From assembly GCF_004118155.1 (NCBI RefSeq), contig NZ_SAIQ01000003.1, positions 1 through 64,000 of the forward strand: a stretch of DNA of 64,000 bases, given 5' to 3'. The position numbers were made by a program, and so were the translations under genes. This document shows positions 8,207-15,047 of this stretch, one piece after another. Every line of letters begins with the position of its first letter. The stretch's first letter is position 1. The DNA comes from Edaphocola flava (lineage in GTDB: Bacteria > Bacteroidota > Bacteroidia > Chitinophagales > Chitinophagaceae). The notes beneath the pieces are model-generated. The model did not search any database, was not told the origin of the DNA, and was given only the letters and a program-made list of their open reading frames with translations.

Positions 8207-9887
8207 TGGGACAAATGATGGTGTATTGATAAGGATGCTCCGGATGGCGCAATACCTGGGCATGCAATTGCCTGCTCAGCAAAACTACGATTTCTGTGCC
8301 CAGTCCCGGCGGAGCATCTGCATTATGTGCATCTACAGAACCATTATCGGCATACCGGATCTCCAGCTGATCTTCCAGTACACGGAAGGCTACGGTTAGG
8401 TGCAGTGGTTCATTTCCGGTATCGGCATACTTTATCGAGTTAATGATCCATTCGTTCAATATCAGTGTCAGGGGCAATTGCTTTTTCTTAGGCAATCCTA
8501 TATGATCGGTACCGCTCACACTGACCGTTACCGGTTTACTGATAAAATAACAATTCACTACTGCTTGTACCAGTGCCTCTATAAAAGATTTAAAGTCCAC
8601 CGCCTGTTCATGACTACCGATCCGCTGATGCAGATCTGAGATGCTCTGCACCCGCAAGCGGGCTTCCTGCAGGTCTCTTACCGTCTCCTCATTCTGGCTT
8701 CTGCGCTCCTGCATCTGTAGCAGGCTCACAATCATCAGCAGGTTATTCTTAACCCGGTGCTGCATTTCCTTATTCAGCAGTGCAACATTGCCAATCTGCT
8801 GGTCCAGGTCTTCATTGGTACGGCTCAGTTTGGCAGAAAGCGCACGGTATTTTTTCACATTTTTATAGAGAAATATACTCAGCACTGTGATGGACAGAAA
8901 GCCGATCATAAACACCACAAAGCCCATCTCCTTCCATTGCTGCATGGTCTGTTCATACTGGATCTGCCGCCTTTCCGCATCCAGTTCCGATTTGGCCAGA
9001 TCATGCTCCAGCGCTTCCAGGGCCTTACCCTGGTTCAATTCTACGGTAAAATTATATTCTGCCAGCAGATAAGTATAGGCCTTGGTCGTATCCTTAACGG
9101 TACGATACAGCTGTACCAGGTTTGTAGCCAGGAAGGCACGGTCAAAACCTGTTGTGGTGCGGGCATACGCTTGTTCCAGAGAATCAAGATAGGGCGACCG
9201 CACCTTACCGTAATGATACACATCAATGCGGGAACGGGTCAGATAATAATTATCCAGGTAATTATAGGTATCCGGATCATTACGTATCCAGCTCCTTTTA
9301 AATAGATTGTTCAATATACTATCAGCCAGTGCATAATTGCGCACCTCGCTACTGATCAGGGCCATCTGGGAGATATAGCCTTGCTGCTTCCGGAACGCAG
9401 TATCCTTGATCAGCAGTGTATCGTACAGGTTCCTTAATATTTCCACCGCGTGCACACTATCATTGATCTTATCATAAGCATGCGCTACCAGCTGCTGTAC
9501 ATACAGATAGCGGGAGTATTGATCTGGAAGTTTACCAAATAAAGCCGCAGCTTCTTTAAAATAATGGATGGTACGCTGAGGTTCTTTATTCCAGGCATCG
9601 TAGATACGGCCTTTGGCAAACAGGGCTTCTGCCTTTAACCTGGCATTATGGGATTGTTCTGCGATAATCTGCGCACTATCGTAGTATTTCAGACTATGAG
9701 CGAAGGTGGTATAATTCTTTTTCTGTGCATATACACTGTCTCCTTTATGTAAGAGGACAAAAAATACAGCCTCCTGCTGCTGCAGACTCATTGCCGCTTT
9801 ATCTTCCCGAGTACAGGAAAACAATCCTGAAACAAGCGACCAGGAAAACAGGAAACAGAGAATAATATGACCGTATTGTTTACGCAT
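8196..9887 (-). CDS. TPR-containing sensor histidine kinase (HisKA_2 type)
   Basis: A 563-residue membrane sensor kinase. An N-terminal signal with a lipoprotein-like Cys (GLFSCTRE near 25) leads into a periplasmic helical repeat region of TPR character (about residues 35-300). One transmembrane helix follows (MGFVVFMIGFLSITVLSIFL, near 318), then the cytoplasmic kinase with phospho-acceptor His in NKEMQHRVKNNLLMIVSLLQ and an HATPase domain (ILNEWIINSIKYA; PPGLGTEIV). This layout is standard for Bacteroidota LytTR-paired kinases. A TACATTTG -7 box on the minus strand at 9899-9906 would give a leader of only a few nucleotides. Confidence 0.9.
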   Translation of the reverse strand: MRKQYGHIILCFLFSWSLVSGLFSCTREDKAAMSLQQQEAVFFVLLHKGDSVYAQKKNYTTFAHSLKYYDSAQIIAEQSHNARLKAEALFAKGRIYDAWNKEPQRTIHYFKEAAALFGKLPDQYSRYLYVQQLVAHAYDKINDSVHAVEILRNLYDTLLIKDTAFRKQQGYISQMALISSEVRNYALADSILNNLFKRSWIRNDPDTYNYLDNYYLTRSRIDVYHYGKVRSPYLDSLEQAYARTTTGFDRAFLATNLVQLYRTVKDTTKAYTYLLAEYNFTVELNQGKALEALEHDLAKSELDAERRQIQYEQTMQQWKEMGFVVFMIGFLSITVLSIFLYKNVKKYRALSAKLSRTNEDLDQQIGNVALLNKEMQHRVKNNLLMIVSLLQMQERRSQNEETVRDLQEARLRVQSISDLHQRIGSHEQAVDFKSFIEALVQAVVNCYFISKPVTVSVSGTDHIGLPKKKQLPLTLILNEWIINSIKYADTGNEPLHLTVAFRVLEDQLEIRYADNGSVDAHNADAPPGLGTEIVVLLSRQLHAQVLRHPEHPYQYTIICPNGK

Positions 9888-9979
9888 TCATCTTATTGCA
9901 AATGTACCGTCATGATGAGAATTATTATTGTAGTATATCCTCAAAAATAAGCATGTTCGCACTCAAAGTAAGCATTTTT

Positions 9980-10011
9980 TTTGGAGGACCGCAAGGCTTA
10001 GTTTTCCTTTG
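9980..10011 (+). promoter_or_regulatory. Promoter upstream of candidate small RNA
   Basis: A -33 box TTTG (9980-9983) and a -7 box TTCCTTTG (10004-10011, one mismatch to TAnnTTTG) are separated by 20 bp, the normal Bacteroidota spacing. The predicted start is near 10017. No credible protein gene follows, but a hairpin and terminator do. Confidence 0.5.
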
Positions 10012-10016
10012 CAGAC

Positions 10017-10161
10017 TAAACAATATACCAATCGATTCCGGTATTGAGCAGGAATCGCTAAAAGAATATAAATGGATCGGGCTACCATGCTTGTATAATA
10101 GCAGGTTCATCTATGAGTAATGAAGAGAGCTAAGCCATTTGATTTTTCAGATGGCTTTTTT
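10017..10161 (+). ncRNA. Candidate small RNA, about 145 nt
   Basis: This gene-free stretch has a promoter, a stable hairpin (CGATTCC 10033-10039 paired with GGAATCG 10051-10057) and a rho-independent terminator (AAGCCAT 10132-10138 paired with ATGGCTT 10151-10157, then a T tract). Short frames cross it but have no family features or coding appearance. It is divergent from the histidine kinase gene and ends 24 bp before the MITE copy. I do not recognise it as 6S, tmRNA or another known RNA. The identification rests only on promoter, hairpin and terminator. Confidence 0.42.
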
Positions 10162-10185
10162 ATAATACGCAATTAATAATCGCTA

Positions 10186-10244
10186 ACTGAGTATCCGCTT
10201 AAAGGAAACAAAGTCTAGTATTATATTTTAGGCATTCTATTTAT
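10186..10244 (+). repeat. MITE-like repeat, copy 1, left part
   Basis: Begins with the family's left end ACTGAGTATCCGC and runs to CTATTTAT, where the IS1595-family transposon inserted. The sequence continues at 14464 after the duplicated CTATTTAT, as comparison with the intact copy at 30546 shows. Confidence 0.88.
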
Positions 10245-10267
10245 GGCATTAATATACGACTTTACAC
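10245..10267 (+). repeat. Left terminal inverted repeat of the IS1595-type transposon
   Basis: GGCATTAATATACGAC and the following bases match the right end in inverse orientation at about 18 of 23 positions. It abuts the CTATTTAT target duplication. Confidence 0.88.
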
Positions 10268-10319
10268 TTAAGTCTCTTTGTTGTTAATTAATTTTGTTAT
10301 TTTCGGATTAAAAATCCTT

Positions 10320-10511
10320 ATGGCTAAGTTTATTAAAGTTACCTCTATATCTGGTTTGACTGAATACAATTTAAATGTAGAATATATTGTATTTTACTAT
10401 CCTTTAATTCAGTCAAAAACTACATCAATTTTACTTTCTACAGGTAGAGATTTAGAAGTATCCGATAATATATCTGAATTTGAAGCAAAACTTAATGCTG
10501 TCTCATTGTGA
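10320..10511 (+). CDS. Small FlbD-like hypothetical protein (transposon cargo)
   Basis: A 63-residue protein beginning MAKFIKVTSIS; the ATG at 10320 is preferred to an upstream in-frame ATG that would add an unrelated hydrophobic leader. The pattern (IKVT...YNLNVEYIV, a STGRDLEV strand, ISEFEAKL helix) resembles small FlbD-like and phage/ICE proteins that turn 'local sequence + threshold' into a compact beta sheet. That likeness is weak and no function is claimed. It is the first cargo gene after the left transposon end. Confidence 0.5.
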   Translation: MAKFIKVTSISGLTEYNLNVEYIVFYYPLIQSKTTSILLSTGRDLEVSDNISEFEAKLNAVSL

Positions 10512-10641
10512 ATTTTCTAACTTTCCAAAAAGGAATTCCTAGAAAATACCATATTGTAATAGTGTTTTGATCACTATATACAGATCCGTCATATGGTACA
10601 TGTATAATTTTCTTAGTAATCATAATTTTTTAAGTTTAAGT

Positions 10642-10670
10642 AGGTAGTCATTTGACTACCTTATTTTTTT
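10642..10670 (+). terminator. Rho-independent terminator after the small cargo gene
   Basis: AGGTAGTCA (10642-10650) pairs with TGACTACCT (10653-10661) and is followed by a run of T. The 130 bp between the stop codon at 10511 and this hairpin holds nothing recognisable. Confidence 0.72.
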
Positions 10671-10751
10671 CAAATCCTTTACTATACCGTATTTCCGGGT
10701 TTATCAACTTCATGTGCATATCTCGTTAATGATAAATCGCATGTAAAAAAT

Positions 10752-10759
10752 TATCTTTG
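10752..10759 (+). promoter_or_regulatory. Promoter -7 box of leader/attenuator region
   Basis: TATCTTTG fits TAnnTTTG exactly. Transcription would begin near 10765, 11 nt before the leader peptide start. No clear -33 box is seen. Confidence 0.5.
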
Positions 10760-10775
10760 TGTACAAGTTACGAAT

Positions 10776-10820
10776 ATGTTTTTTTGGTTATATAAAGTTG
10801 GTTTCGTATACTTATCTTAG
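10776..10820 (+). CDS. Putative 14-residue leader peptide
   Basis: ATG at 10776 and TAG at 10818-10820 enclose MFFWLYKVGFVYLS, in which six of 14 residues are aromatic. The stop codon touches the first base of the long antiterminator arm (10820-10834). The position between a promoter box and a terminator, plus the unusual composition, suggests a regulatory leader rather than a functional protein. This is inference from layout alone; no ribosome-binding sequence supports the start. Confidence 0.35.
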   Translation: MFFWLYKVGFVYLS

Positions 10821-10970
10821 AGGTTTAAATATTGCTGTAATTGTTAAAAGTTTGCATTTTAATAAATGCAATTGTACATTTGCAAATGCAAATTCATCGC
10901 AGGATTGTTAGATCAAACACTGCTAAAAGATGAACAATATTTAAACCTCAGCGGCAACTGAGGTTTTTTT
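10820..10970 (+). promoter_or_regulatory. Candidate antiterminator/terminator pair or structured RNA
   Basis: GAGGTTTAAATATTG (10820-10834) is perfectly complementary to 10935-10949. The distal arm overlaps the 5' side of a clear terminator, AACCTCAG (10944-10951) with CTGAGGTT (10958-10965) plus seven T. The two folds exclude each other. A further hairpin, TTGCATTT/AAATGCAA (10852-10859, 10864-10871), lies inside. Downstream is the 55-residue zinc-ribbon gene at 11047. It could be an attenuator for that gene or a free small RNA; the sequence alone does not decide. Confidence 0.5.
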
Positions 10971-11046
10971 GTTTTTATACAATAAAGTTTTTGGTCGAAA
11001 CAGAACGTTCCTGAAATTCTGATTATTAAACCCAAAATTTATAGCG

Positions 11047-11214
11047 ATGAATTTGCATCACAAGCCAGAATTTTGTTCCAAATGCAGCAATGCAATGAAA
11101 GAAGTTTTTATCCCTTGGAAAAGAGGTAAAAATGGAGTTAGGATTTATCCAAAAAATTCGAGATACTTCCACTTCTTTGTTTGCGAGAATCCAACCTGCA
11201 AACAGAACAAATAA
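11047..11214 (+). CDS. Small zinc-ribbon protein, 55 residues (transposon cargo)
   Basis: The frame encodes 55 residues with two cysteine pairs: FCSKC near residues 9-13 and VCENPTC near 45-51, spaced as in a small treble-clef or zinc-ribbon fold. A basic stretch (PWKRGKNGVRIYPKNSRY) lies between. Such proteins often bind nucleic acid or act as adaptors. The gene is followed by a strong terminator and preceded by the attenuator-like region. No named family is recognised. It is too short for most automatic gene calls. Confidence 0.62.
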   Translation: MNLHHKPEFCSKCSNAMKEVFIPWKRGKNGVRIYPKNSRYFHFFVCENPTCKQNK

Positions 11215-11236
11215 GAGCTAAAATCTAAGGATTTAT

Positions 11237-11259
11237 GAGGGGTTGCCGCCCCTCTTTTT
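11237..11259 (+). terminator. Rho-independent terminator after the zinc-ribbon gene
   Basis: GAGGGG (11237-11242) pairs with CCCCTC (11249-11254) and is followed by five T. It also separates the gene from the convergent minus-strand gene, whose stop codon is at 11258-11260. Confidence 0.85.
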
Positions 11260-11509
11260 ATTTCTTTGGTTTACCTTTTTTAAAGATACCTACAAGTACA
11301 TCGTCAAAACCAATTAATGGTCTTGCAGGTGCACTCATTTTAATGTTTCTGCTAAGTTTTCTTAAATGGAGTTTTTTGAATTCTTGCCAAGTTTCAGATA
11401 CTTCAAGAATACCTAATAATTTAAGAATCTCTTCATCAGATTTAAATGTCTTGAAGTATTCTTCTTCTCCATTAAGTCGTTTAACTTCTTTTGCTAATCT
11501 CTGATCCAT
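11258..11509 (-). CDS. Small hypothetical protein linked to the transposase
   Basis: An 83-residue basic protein: an N-terminal charged helical part (KEVKRLNGEEEYFKTF) and a C-terminal tail FDDVLVGIFKKGKPKK, which resembles the short 'F..al..ll..p..k' tails found on small proteins that accompany Bacteroidota IS1595 transposases. Its start overlaps the transposase stop by 29 bp, so translation is probably coupled. It may assist or regulate transposition. No function is proven. Confidence 0.6.
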   Translation of the reverse strand: MDQRLAKEVKRLNGEEEYFKTFKSDEEILKLLGILEVSETWQEFKKLHLRKLSRNIKMSAPARPLIGFDDVLVGIFKKGKPKK

Positions 11510-12497
11510 AAACTAAGGTTTGGTAAGTTAATCTCTTACCTGAAATACCTTGTAAAAATAAGTCTATTTTCTCGCTTAAAATACTCATTCTATTGTTAAA
11601 GCGGAAGGATCTCTCATTTAAGTACATTTGCAAGTGCTTTCTAGACACTTTATAATAAACACCTATTATTGATCTTTTTAAGTGACTCCAGTAATTTTCA
11701 ATCCTGTTAGTGGTTATATCTCCATCGGCATATTGTCCTCTACCATGATCAATAAACTCATGTTTATAATGTTTACTTAAACCCGCGTAACCCATCCACT
11801 CATCTGTAAGTAATCTACTTCCTCCTTTTATGTTTTGAAGAATTAACGGTTGTAACGTTTTTACTTTGGTATCTTCTACAACAAAGGTTTTAACTTTAGT
11901 AGGTCTGATAGTCACCTTTTCAATAACATACTCTCCATCTATTACCTTGTGAGGTCTTCTAACTAATTTGTATTCTCCTCTTTTAAGTAAGCCTACTACT
12001 GGTGTTTTATCTTTGAAGGATCTACCTTGAGACTTTTCAACTTTTTTGTCTTTGTGTCGGTTCTTATTTTTGCCTCCTACGAACGATTCGTCTGATTCAA
12101 TCTCTCCATCAAACTCATCATCTTCAGGGTCAATTGCAAATCTTAACCTTGCCAGTATAAACCATGCTGTTTTCTGAGTAACTCCTAATTCGTCTGCTAA
12201 CTGATAAGAAGAAATACCTCTTTTATTAACTATGAAAAGGTATATGGCTACAAACCATGTTCTAAATTCGATTTTAGATCCTTCAAAGATGCTATCTGTT
12301 CTTACTGTAAAATACTTCTTGGTGTTTACACAGCGGTATCTGTTACCTGCACATTTATAGACTTTGGAATCTTCATCGAAAGGAGAAACGATATTTCCGT
12401 TCCATCTCAGCATTTCAAGGTGATCAATACAGCTTTGTTCTGTGGGGAAAGCCTCCAGAAGTTGTTTAACACTCTTGTATGGTTTTACTGAGATCAT
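11481..12497 (-). CDS. IS1595-family (ISXO2-like) transposase
   Basis: The 338-residue enzyme moves the surrounding 4.2-kb element by DDE chemistry. The start MISVKPYKS at 12497 is favoured; longer frames add an unrelated hydrophobic leader. An N-terminal half-zinc-ribbon region (YKCAGNRYRCVNTKKYF) has lost some cysteines, as in many Bacteroidota members. A helix-turn-helix follows (QLADELGVTQKTAWFIL). Catalytic residues are visible as Asp136 in ESDESFVGG, Asp232 in LLTDEWMGY and the NRIENYWSHLKR block (Glu267). It appears intact. The transposase is divergent from the 150-residue cargo gene. Confidence 0.93.
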   Translation of the reverse strand: MISVKPYKSVKQLLEAFPTEQSCIDHLEMLRWNGNIVSPFDEDSKVYKCAGNRYRCVNTKKYFTVRTDSIFEGSKIEFRTWFVAIYLFIVNKRGISSYQLADELGVTQKTAWFILARLRFAIDPEDDEFDGEIESDESFVGGKNKNRHKDKKVEKSQGRSFKDKTPVVGLLKRGEYKLVRRPHKVIDGEYVIEKVTIRPTKVKTFVVEDTKVKTLQPLILQNIKGGSRLLTDEWMGYAGLSKHYKHEFIDHGRGQYADGDITTNRIENYWSHLKRSIIGVYYKVSRKHLQMYLNERSFRFNNRMSILSEKIDLFLQGISGKRLTYQTLVYGSEISKRS

Positions 12498-12560
12498 TAC
12501 AATACAAATATAAGTAGAAAAGTACATTAGAAGTGTAAATAAATACTTAAATTTGTTATT

Positions 12561-13013
12561 ATGATAGAACATTTACAAAAACTAGACTTTGTCCTTGACT
12601 ATTTTAAAAAGAAAAAAGAGTTCAGTGCCACATACAATTATTCATTAATTGAAACATATGTTAAAAGGACTCCAGAAATGAATATCACTACACTTATACT
12701 CAAGGAAATTTTAGAAAAATTGGTATCTGATGGTTATCTAACAAAAACTGAAAAACCTACAGGATTATCTTATTATAATATATCCTTTAAAGGGTTGGTT
12801 TTCGAGGGTTACGTCTTGGTATATACATTATCCCAAAAGGAAATACAAAGAGTGAATATGTTAGAGCAGGAACAAAGGGCTTTGGCTTATTCACAAAATC
12901 AGGTGGCTGAAAAGACAAAAAATCTGACTGTGTGGGTGGCAATTGGGACAATAATTGCGGCTGTTTATTATCTTCTTGAGATTTGGAAGTTCTTTTTTGA
13001 AAAAGATTCCTGA
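12561..13013 (+). CDS. Winged-helix-like protein with C-terminal membrane anchor (cargo)
   Basis: A 150-residue protein. Residues 1-75 look like a winged-helix fold (ETYVKRTPEMNITTLILKEI, then LEKLVSDGYLTKTE and a YNISFKG wing). A short linker coiled coil (LEQEQRALAYSQNQVAEKTK) leads to one C-terminal transmembrane helix (VAIGTIIAAVYYLLEIW). It resembles other membrane-tethered winged-helix proteins of unknown function common in Bacteroidota. It starts 63 bp from the transposase start on the opposite strand, so the two may share an operator region. Function unknown. Confidence 0.62.
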   Translation: MIEHLQKLDFVLDYFKKKKEFSATYNYSLIETYVKRTPEMNITTLILKEILEKLVSDGYLTKTEKPTGLSYYNISFKGLVFEGYVLVYTLSQKEIQRVNMLEQEQRALAYSQNQVAEKTKNLTVWVAIGTIIAAVYYLLEIWKFFFEKDS

Positions 13014-13140
13014 TCACCTTAAACAGTGCATCCCTAAATTTCATAAATTTGTGATTCATTGAAAAATCATTTTGAATTTGAATAAATAAAAGAAAATTTA
13101 CATATAAATACTTGTATCATATCATAGCTGACTACTCTAA

Positions 13141-13297
13141 ACTGCGACCTTAGATAACAAAGCCAATGCAGGATATGACTTAGATACGCCTATAAAGGTG
13201 TAACTCAGTCTTTGCATTGGTTGGATGTCGCAGTCCATGAGTGGTGAAGATACTGGTTACACCTAATTTTTTACAATCACTCATAAAAACTGCGACA
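13141..13297 (+). promoter_or_regulatory. Structured switch-like leader before the cargo lipoprotein
   Basis: A long nested hairpin can form: CTGCGAC 13142-13148 with GTCGCAG 13227-13233, CCAATGCA 13163-13170 with TGCATTGG 13213-13220, GACT 13177-13180 with AGTC 13207-13210, and ACGCC 13186-13190 with GGTGT 13197-13201. A second ACTGCGAC copy at 13289-13296, two bases before the ATG at 13299, can compete for the same partner. AGGTGTAAC (13196-13204) can also pair with GTTACACCT (13256-13264). The segment therefore has alternative folds, one covering the start codon. Upstream of 13141, from the stop codon at 13013, nothing recognisable is present. Confidence 0.48.
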
Positions 13298-13298
13298 A

Positions 13299-13790
13299 AT
13301 GACAAAACTCTTACCCTTAATTCTTCTACTATTCCTATTCTCTTGTCAGAATGGAAACACACAATCTCAAAAGAAACTCTACACTGAAGAAGAACTCCAA
13401 CGAGCGATCCTAAAAGCTAAAGATGAACAACAGAAAGTTGATGAGACAGCCGAAGCGGTTGCATCTGCTGCAAGAGCTACAATGGAACCTACAACAACCA
13501 TAACTCCAGCACCTCAAACCTACTATGTATTTGCAGCATTGGTAGTTTCTTTTGGTATAGGGGAAGAAAACTATCAGGTTTTGACAACTGAAATAATTGA
13601 ACGCACCCATAAACCCACTAGAGACGAAGAATATAAGATTCTTGATGACTTAACAAGTTCTCCTGATGTTCAAGCCAATAGTAGAGTTTATAAAAACTTC
13701 AAAACTCATAAACGTAAAGTCTATTCATTTAATTCATATGCAGACGCTAGTGAAAAACGTCAAGAAGTATTATCTAAAGGAATTCAATAA
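13299..13790 (+). CDS. Hypothetical lipoprotein (transposon cargo)
   Basis: A 163-residue protein with a 15-residue hydrophobic signal and lipobox LFSC at Cys16, so it should be anchored in the envelope. A charged helical stretch (EEELQRAILKAKDEQQKVDE) and a Thr/Pro-rich linker precede a C-terminal globular part. That part resembles the short alpha/beta pattern of small phage/ICE exclusion-type proteins, but no homologue can be named. It lies 25 bp upstream of the 102-residue gene. The start codon sits two bases after a possible RNA-pairing site. Confidence 0.58.
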   Translation: MTKLLPLILLLFLFSCQNGNTQSQKKLYTEEELQRAILKAKDEQQKVDETAEAVASAARATMEPTTTITPAPQTYYVFAALVVSFGIGEENYQVLTTEIIERTHKPTRDEEYKILDDLTSSPDVQANSRVYKNFKTHKRKVYSFNSYADASEKRQEVLSKGIQ

Positions 13791-13815
13791 ATTTAACCTT
13801 TAAAACCACTATAAA

Positions 13816-14124
13816 ATGGATCAAAACTTAAACCATGAGGTACTGAAAGTACTAGAAGATAATGGTATATTCCGTGCGAATAAGCCTGTAATGGGTGGAT
13901 ACATTATTTCATTTAAAGATAACCTGATAAACGTAACTGTAGGCCCTAACATCTACAAATATCAAATATCTGAGTTATTAGATTCAGATGAATACATAAA
14001 TATCATTCCAAAAGACCCTACTTTCACAAAGAATATTAAAGTTGAGATTGAATATCTAAAACCTGTTTACATAAGACGGGATTCATCAATGCTTCACATA
14101 GATGGTTATATTATTCTGAAGTAA
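13816..14124 (+). CDS. Hypothetical protein, 102 residues (transposon cargo)
   Basis: A soluble-looking protein with alternating beta-like segments (GGYIISFKDNLINVTV, KVEIEYLKPVYI) and no signal, membrane segment or known motif. It follows the lipoprotein gene by 25 bp on the same strand and probably shares its transcript. Its end overlaps the convergent small gene by 14 bp. Function unknown. Confidence 0.5.
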   Translation: MDQNLNHEVLKVLEDNGIFRANKPVMGGYIISFKDNLINVTVGPNIYKYQISELLDSDEYINIIPKDPTFTKNIKVEIEYLKPVYIRRDSSMLHIDGYIILK

Positions 14125-14362
14125 AAGGTAGAAATCCAGAATCTCTAAAATTCGTCACCCCTATTCTTAGTAGGTTTTCATAAAATTTTATAGAATTATT
14201 GACACTATCCCTGAAAGGCTTCATTCCTGGACTATCATTATTATCTATCTCATTTAATGATAAAATGAGTAAATCGTAGGGATGATTTTTATTGTAGTTC
14301 TCTAAAAGTTCTACAATTTGTGTTGCTACCTTATAGGCTTCTTGAATGGAATCCTTATTCAC
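14111..14362 (-). CDS. Hypothetical protein, about 83 residues (transposon cargo)
   Basis: The frame extends back to a GTG at 14386 that sits inside a terminator hairpin. The GTG at 14360-14362 is preferred because an AAGGAGG sequence (14368-14374) lies 5 nt upstream, an unusually strong Shine-Dalgarno for this phylum. The 83-residue product is helical and acidic (SIQEAYKVATQIVELLENYNKN), ending LPFTSE. It overlaps the convergent 102-residue gene by 14 bp. No family recognised; it might be non-coding. Confidence 0.42.
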   Translation of the reverse strand: MNKDSIQEAYKVATQIVELLENYNKNHPYDLLILSLNEIDNNDSPGMKPFRDSVNNSIKFYENLLRIGVTNFRDSGFLPFTSE

Positions 14363-14377
14363 AACAACCTCCTTTCC

Positions 14378-14402
14378 AAAGACCACTTATTGTGGTCTTT
14401 TT
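14378..14402. terminator. Bidirectional hairpin near the transposon right end
   Basis: AAAGACCAC (14378-14386) and GTGGTCTTT (14392-14400) form a perfect 9-bp stem with A and T flanks, so it could stop transcription from either side, including read-through out of the element. Confidence 0.7.
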
Positions 14403-14440
14403 GTTTTTGTTCACAAAATTTTTGAAAAGAATTGGCTCTG

Positions 14441-14463
14441 ATGTAAGATTGTATATTAGTGCC
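14441..14463 (-). repeat. Right terminal inverted repeat of the IS1595-type transposon
   Basis: Read inward from 14463 it begins GGCACTAATATACAAT and matches the left end at 18 of 23 positions. The CTATTTAT duplicate follows at 14464-14471. Confidence 0.88.
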
Positions 14464-14892
14464 CTATTTATATCTATTGGTACCTTTTGCCTTGATGCAA
14501 AAGGGTACCGCCAAAAAATCAAGGCTGTATACATCCCTGGCTAAAAATCAATGTGTCGGTCGGTCGCAAACGCAGACTCGCTGCGCTCAGACAGTGGTTT
14601 ACGACTTTATCGACCGAGCCAATGATTTTTGTAACGCCGGATTTATAAGGACATTCTAAGCGATCTGTTCTGTACGGATCGCTTATTGTTTTCATCACAG
14701 CGATAGCCATTTTGGTTGGAGCTGCGGATCGTTGAGCACCCAACGCATCACACGTTAAGCTCAGACGATCAAGGCACGCAACGGTACAAAATGGCGGTGC
14801 TATGCAATCGCCTTGATGAAATATCATTTTTGCACCTTTTGTTGCCGGACAAAAGGACGAATAAAATAGTTGCCTACATGCGGATAGTCAGT
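14464..14892 (+). repeat. MITE-like repeat, copy 1, right part
   Basis: Continuation of the repeat interrupted at 10244, starting with the duplicated CTATTTAT and ending at the right inverted end GCGGATAGTCAGT. Internal dyads include a TACCTTTTG/CAAAAGGGTA-type hairpin and a CCTTTTG/CAAAAGG hairpin near the right end. No matching target duplication remains (AATCGCTA on the left, AAATTTTA on the right). The 155 bp from 14893 to the Crp gene contain nothing else evident. Confidence 0.88.
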
Positions 14893-15047
14893 AAATTTTA
14901 TTTCTTGAAATGCTTACTGACACTCATTTTAAGCAGTATAAATATTTCTCATTGAATTGACCGCCATATCAATGGTAGTGTACACATTCCATTTCTTTAA
15001 ATCCAGGTAATAATTCAGACAGTGAGATTGCCAGTAACAAACCTATT

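Larger units (their letters stand above)
10245..14463. mobile_element. IS1595-family transposon with cargo genes, 4,219 bp
   Basis: The element starts with GGCATTAATATACGAC and ends with the imperfect inverted match (reading inward from 14463, GGCACTAATATACAAT). About 18 of the first 23 positions agree. It is bounded by an 8-bp direct repeat CTATTTAT (10237-10244 and 14464-14471), the duplication length known for IS1595. It carries an ISXO2-like transposase (11481-12497, minus), at least six small unknown genes and two switch-like RNA segments, and is much more AT-rich than its surroundings. Its site is inside a MITE-like repeat whose halves rejoin perfectly if it is removed. It lacks resistance or other recognisable cargo. 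Confidence 0.9.

Noticed and set aside
9896-10120. Possible 74-residue gene before the transposon
   Set aside because: No motif or start signal; the region is better explained by a promoter, hairpin and terminator of a small RNA.
14519-14827. Protein-coding frame on the minus strand inside MITE copy 1, with similar frames in copies 2 and 4
   Set aside because: The shared peptide (HQGDCxAPPFCTVACxDRLSLT) follows directly from the repeat sequence. Lengths vary, and frames are broken in other copies, so it is not a gene.
10178-14900. Target duplication around MITE copy 1
   Set aside because: Flanks AATCGCTA and AAATTTTA do not match, so none is claimed for this copy.
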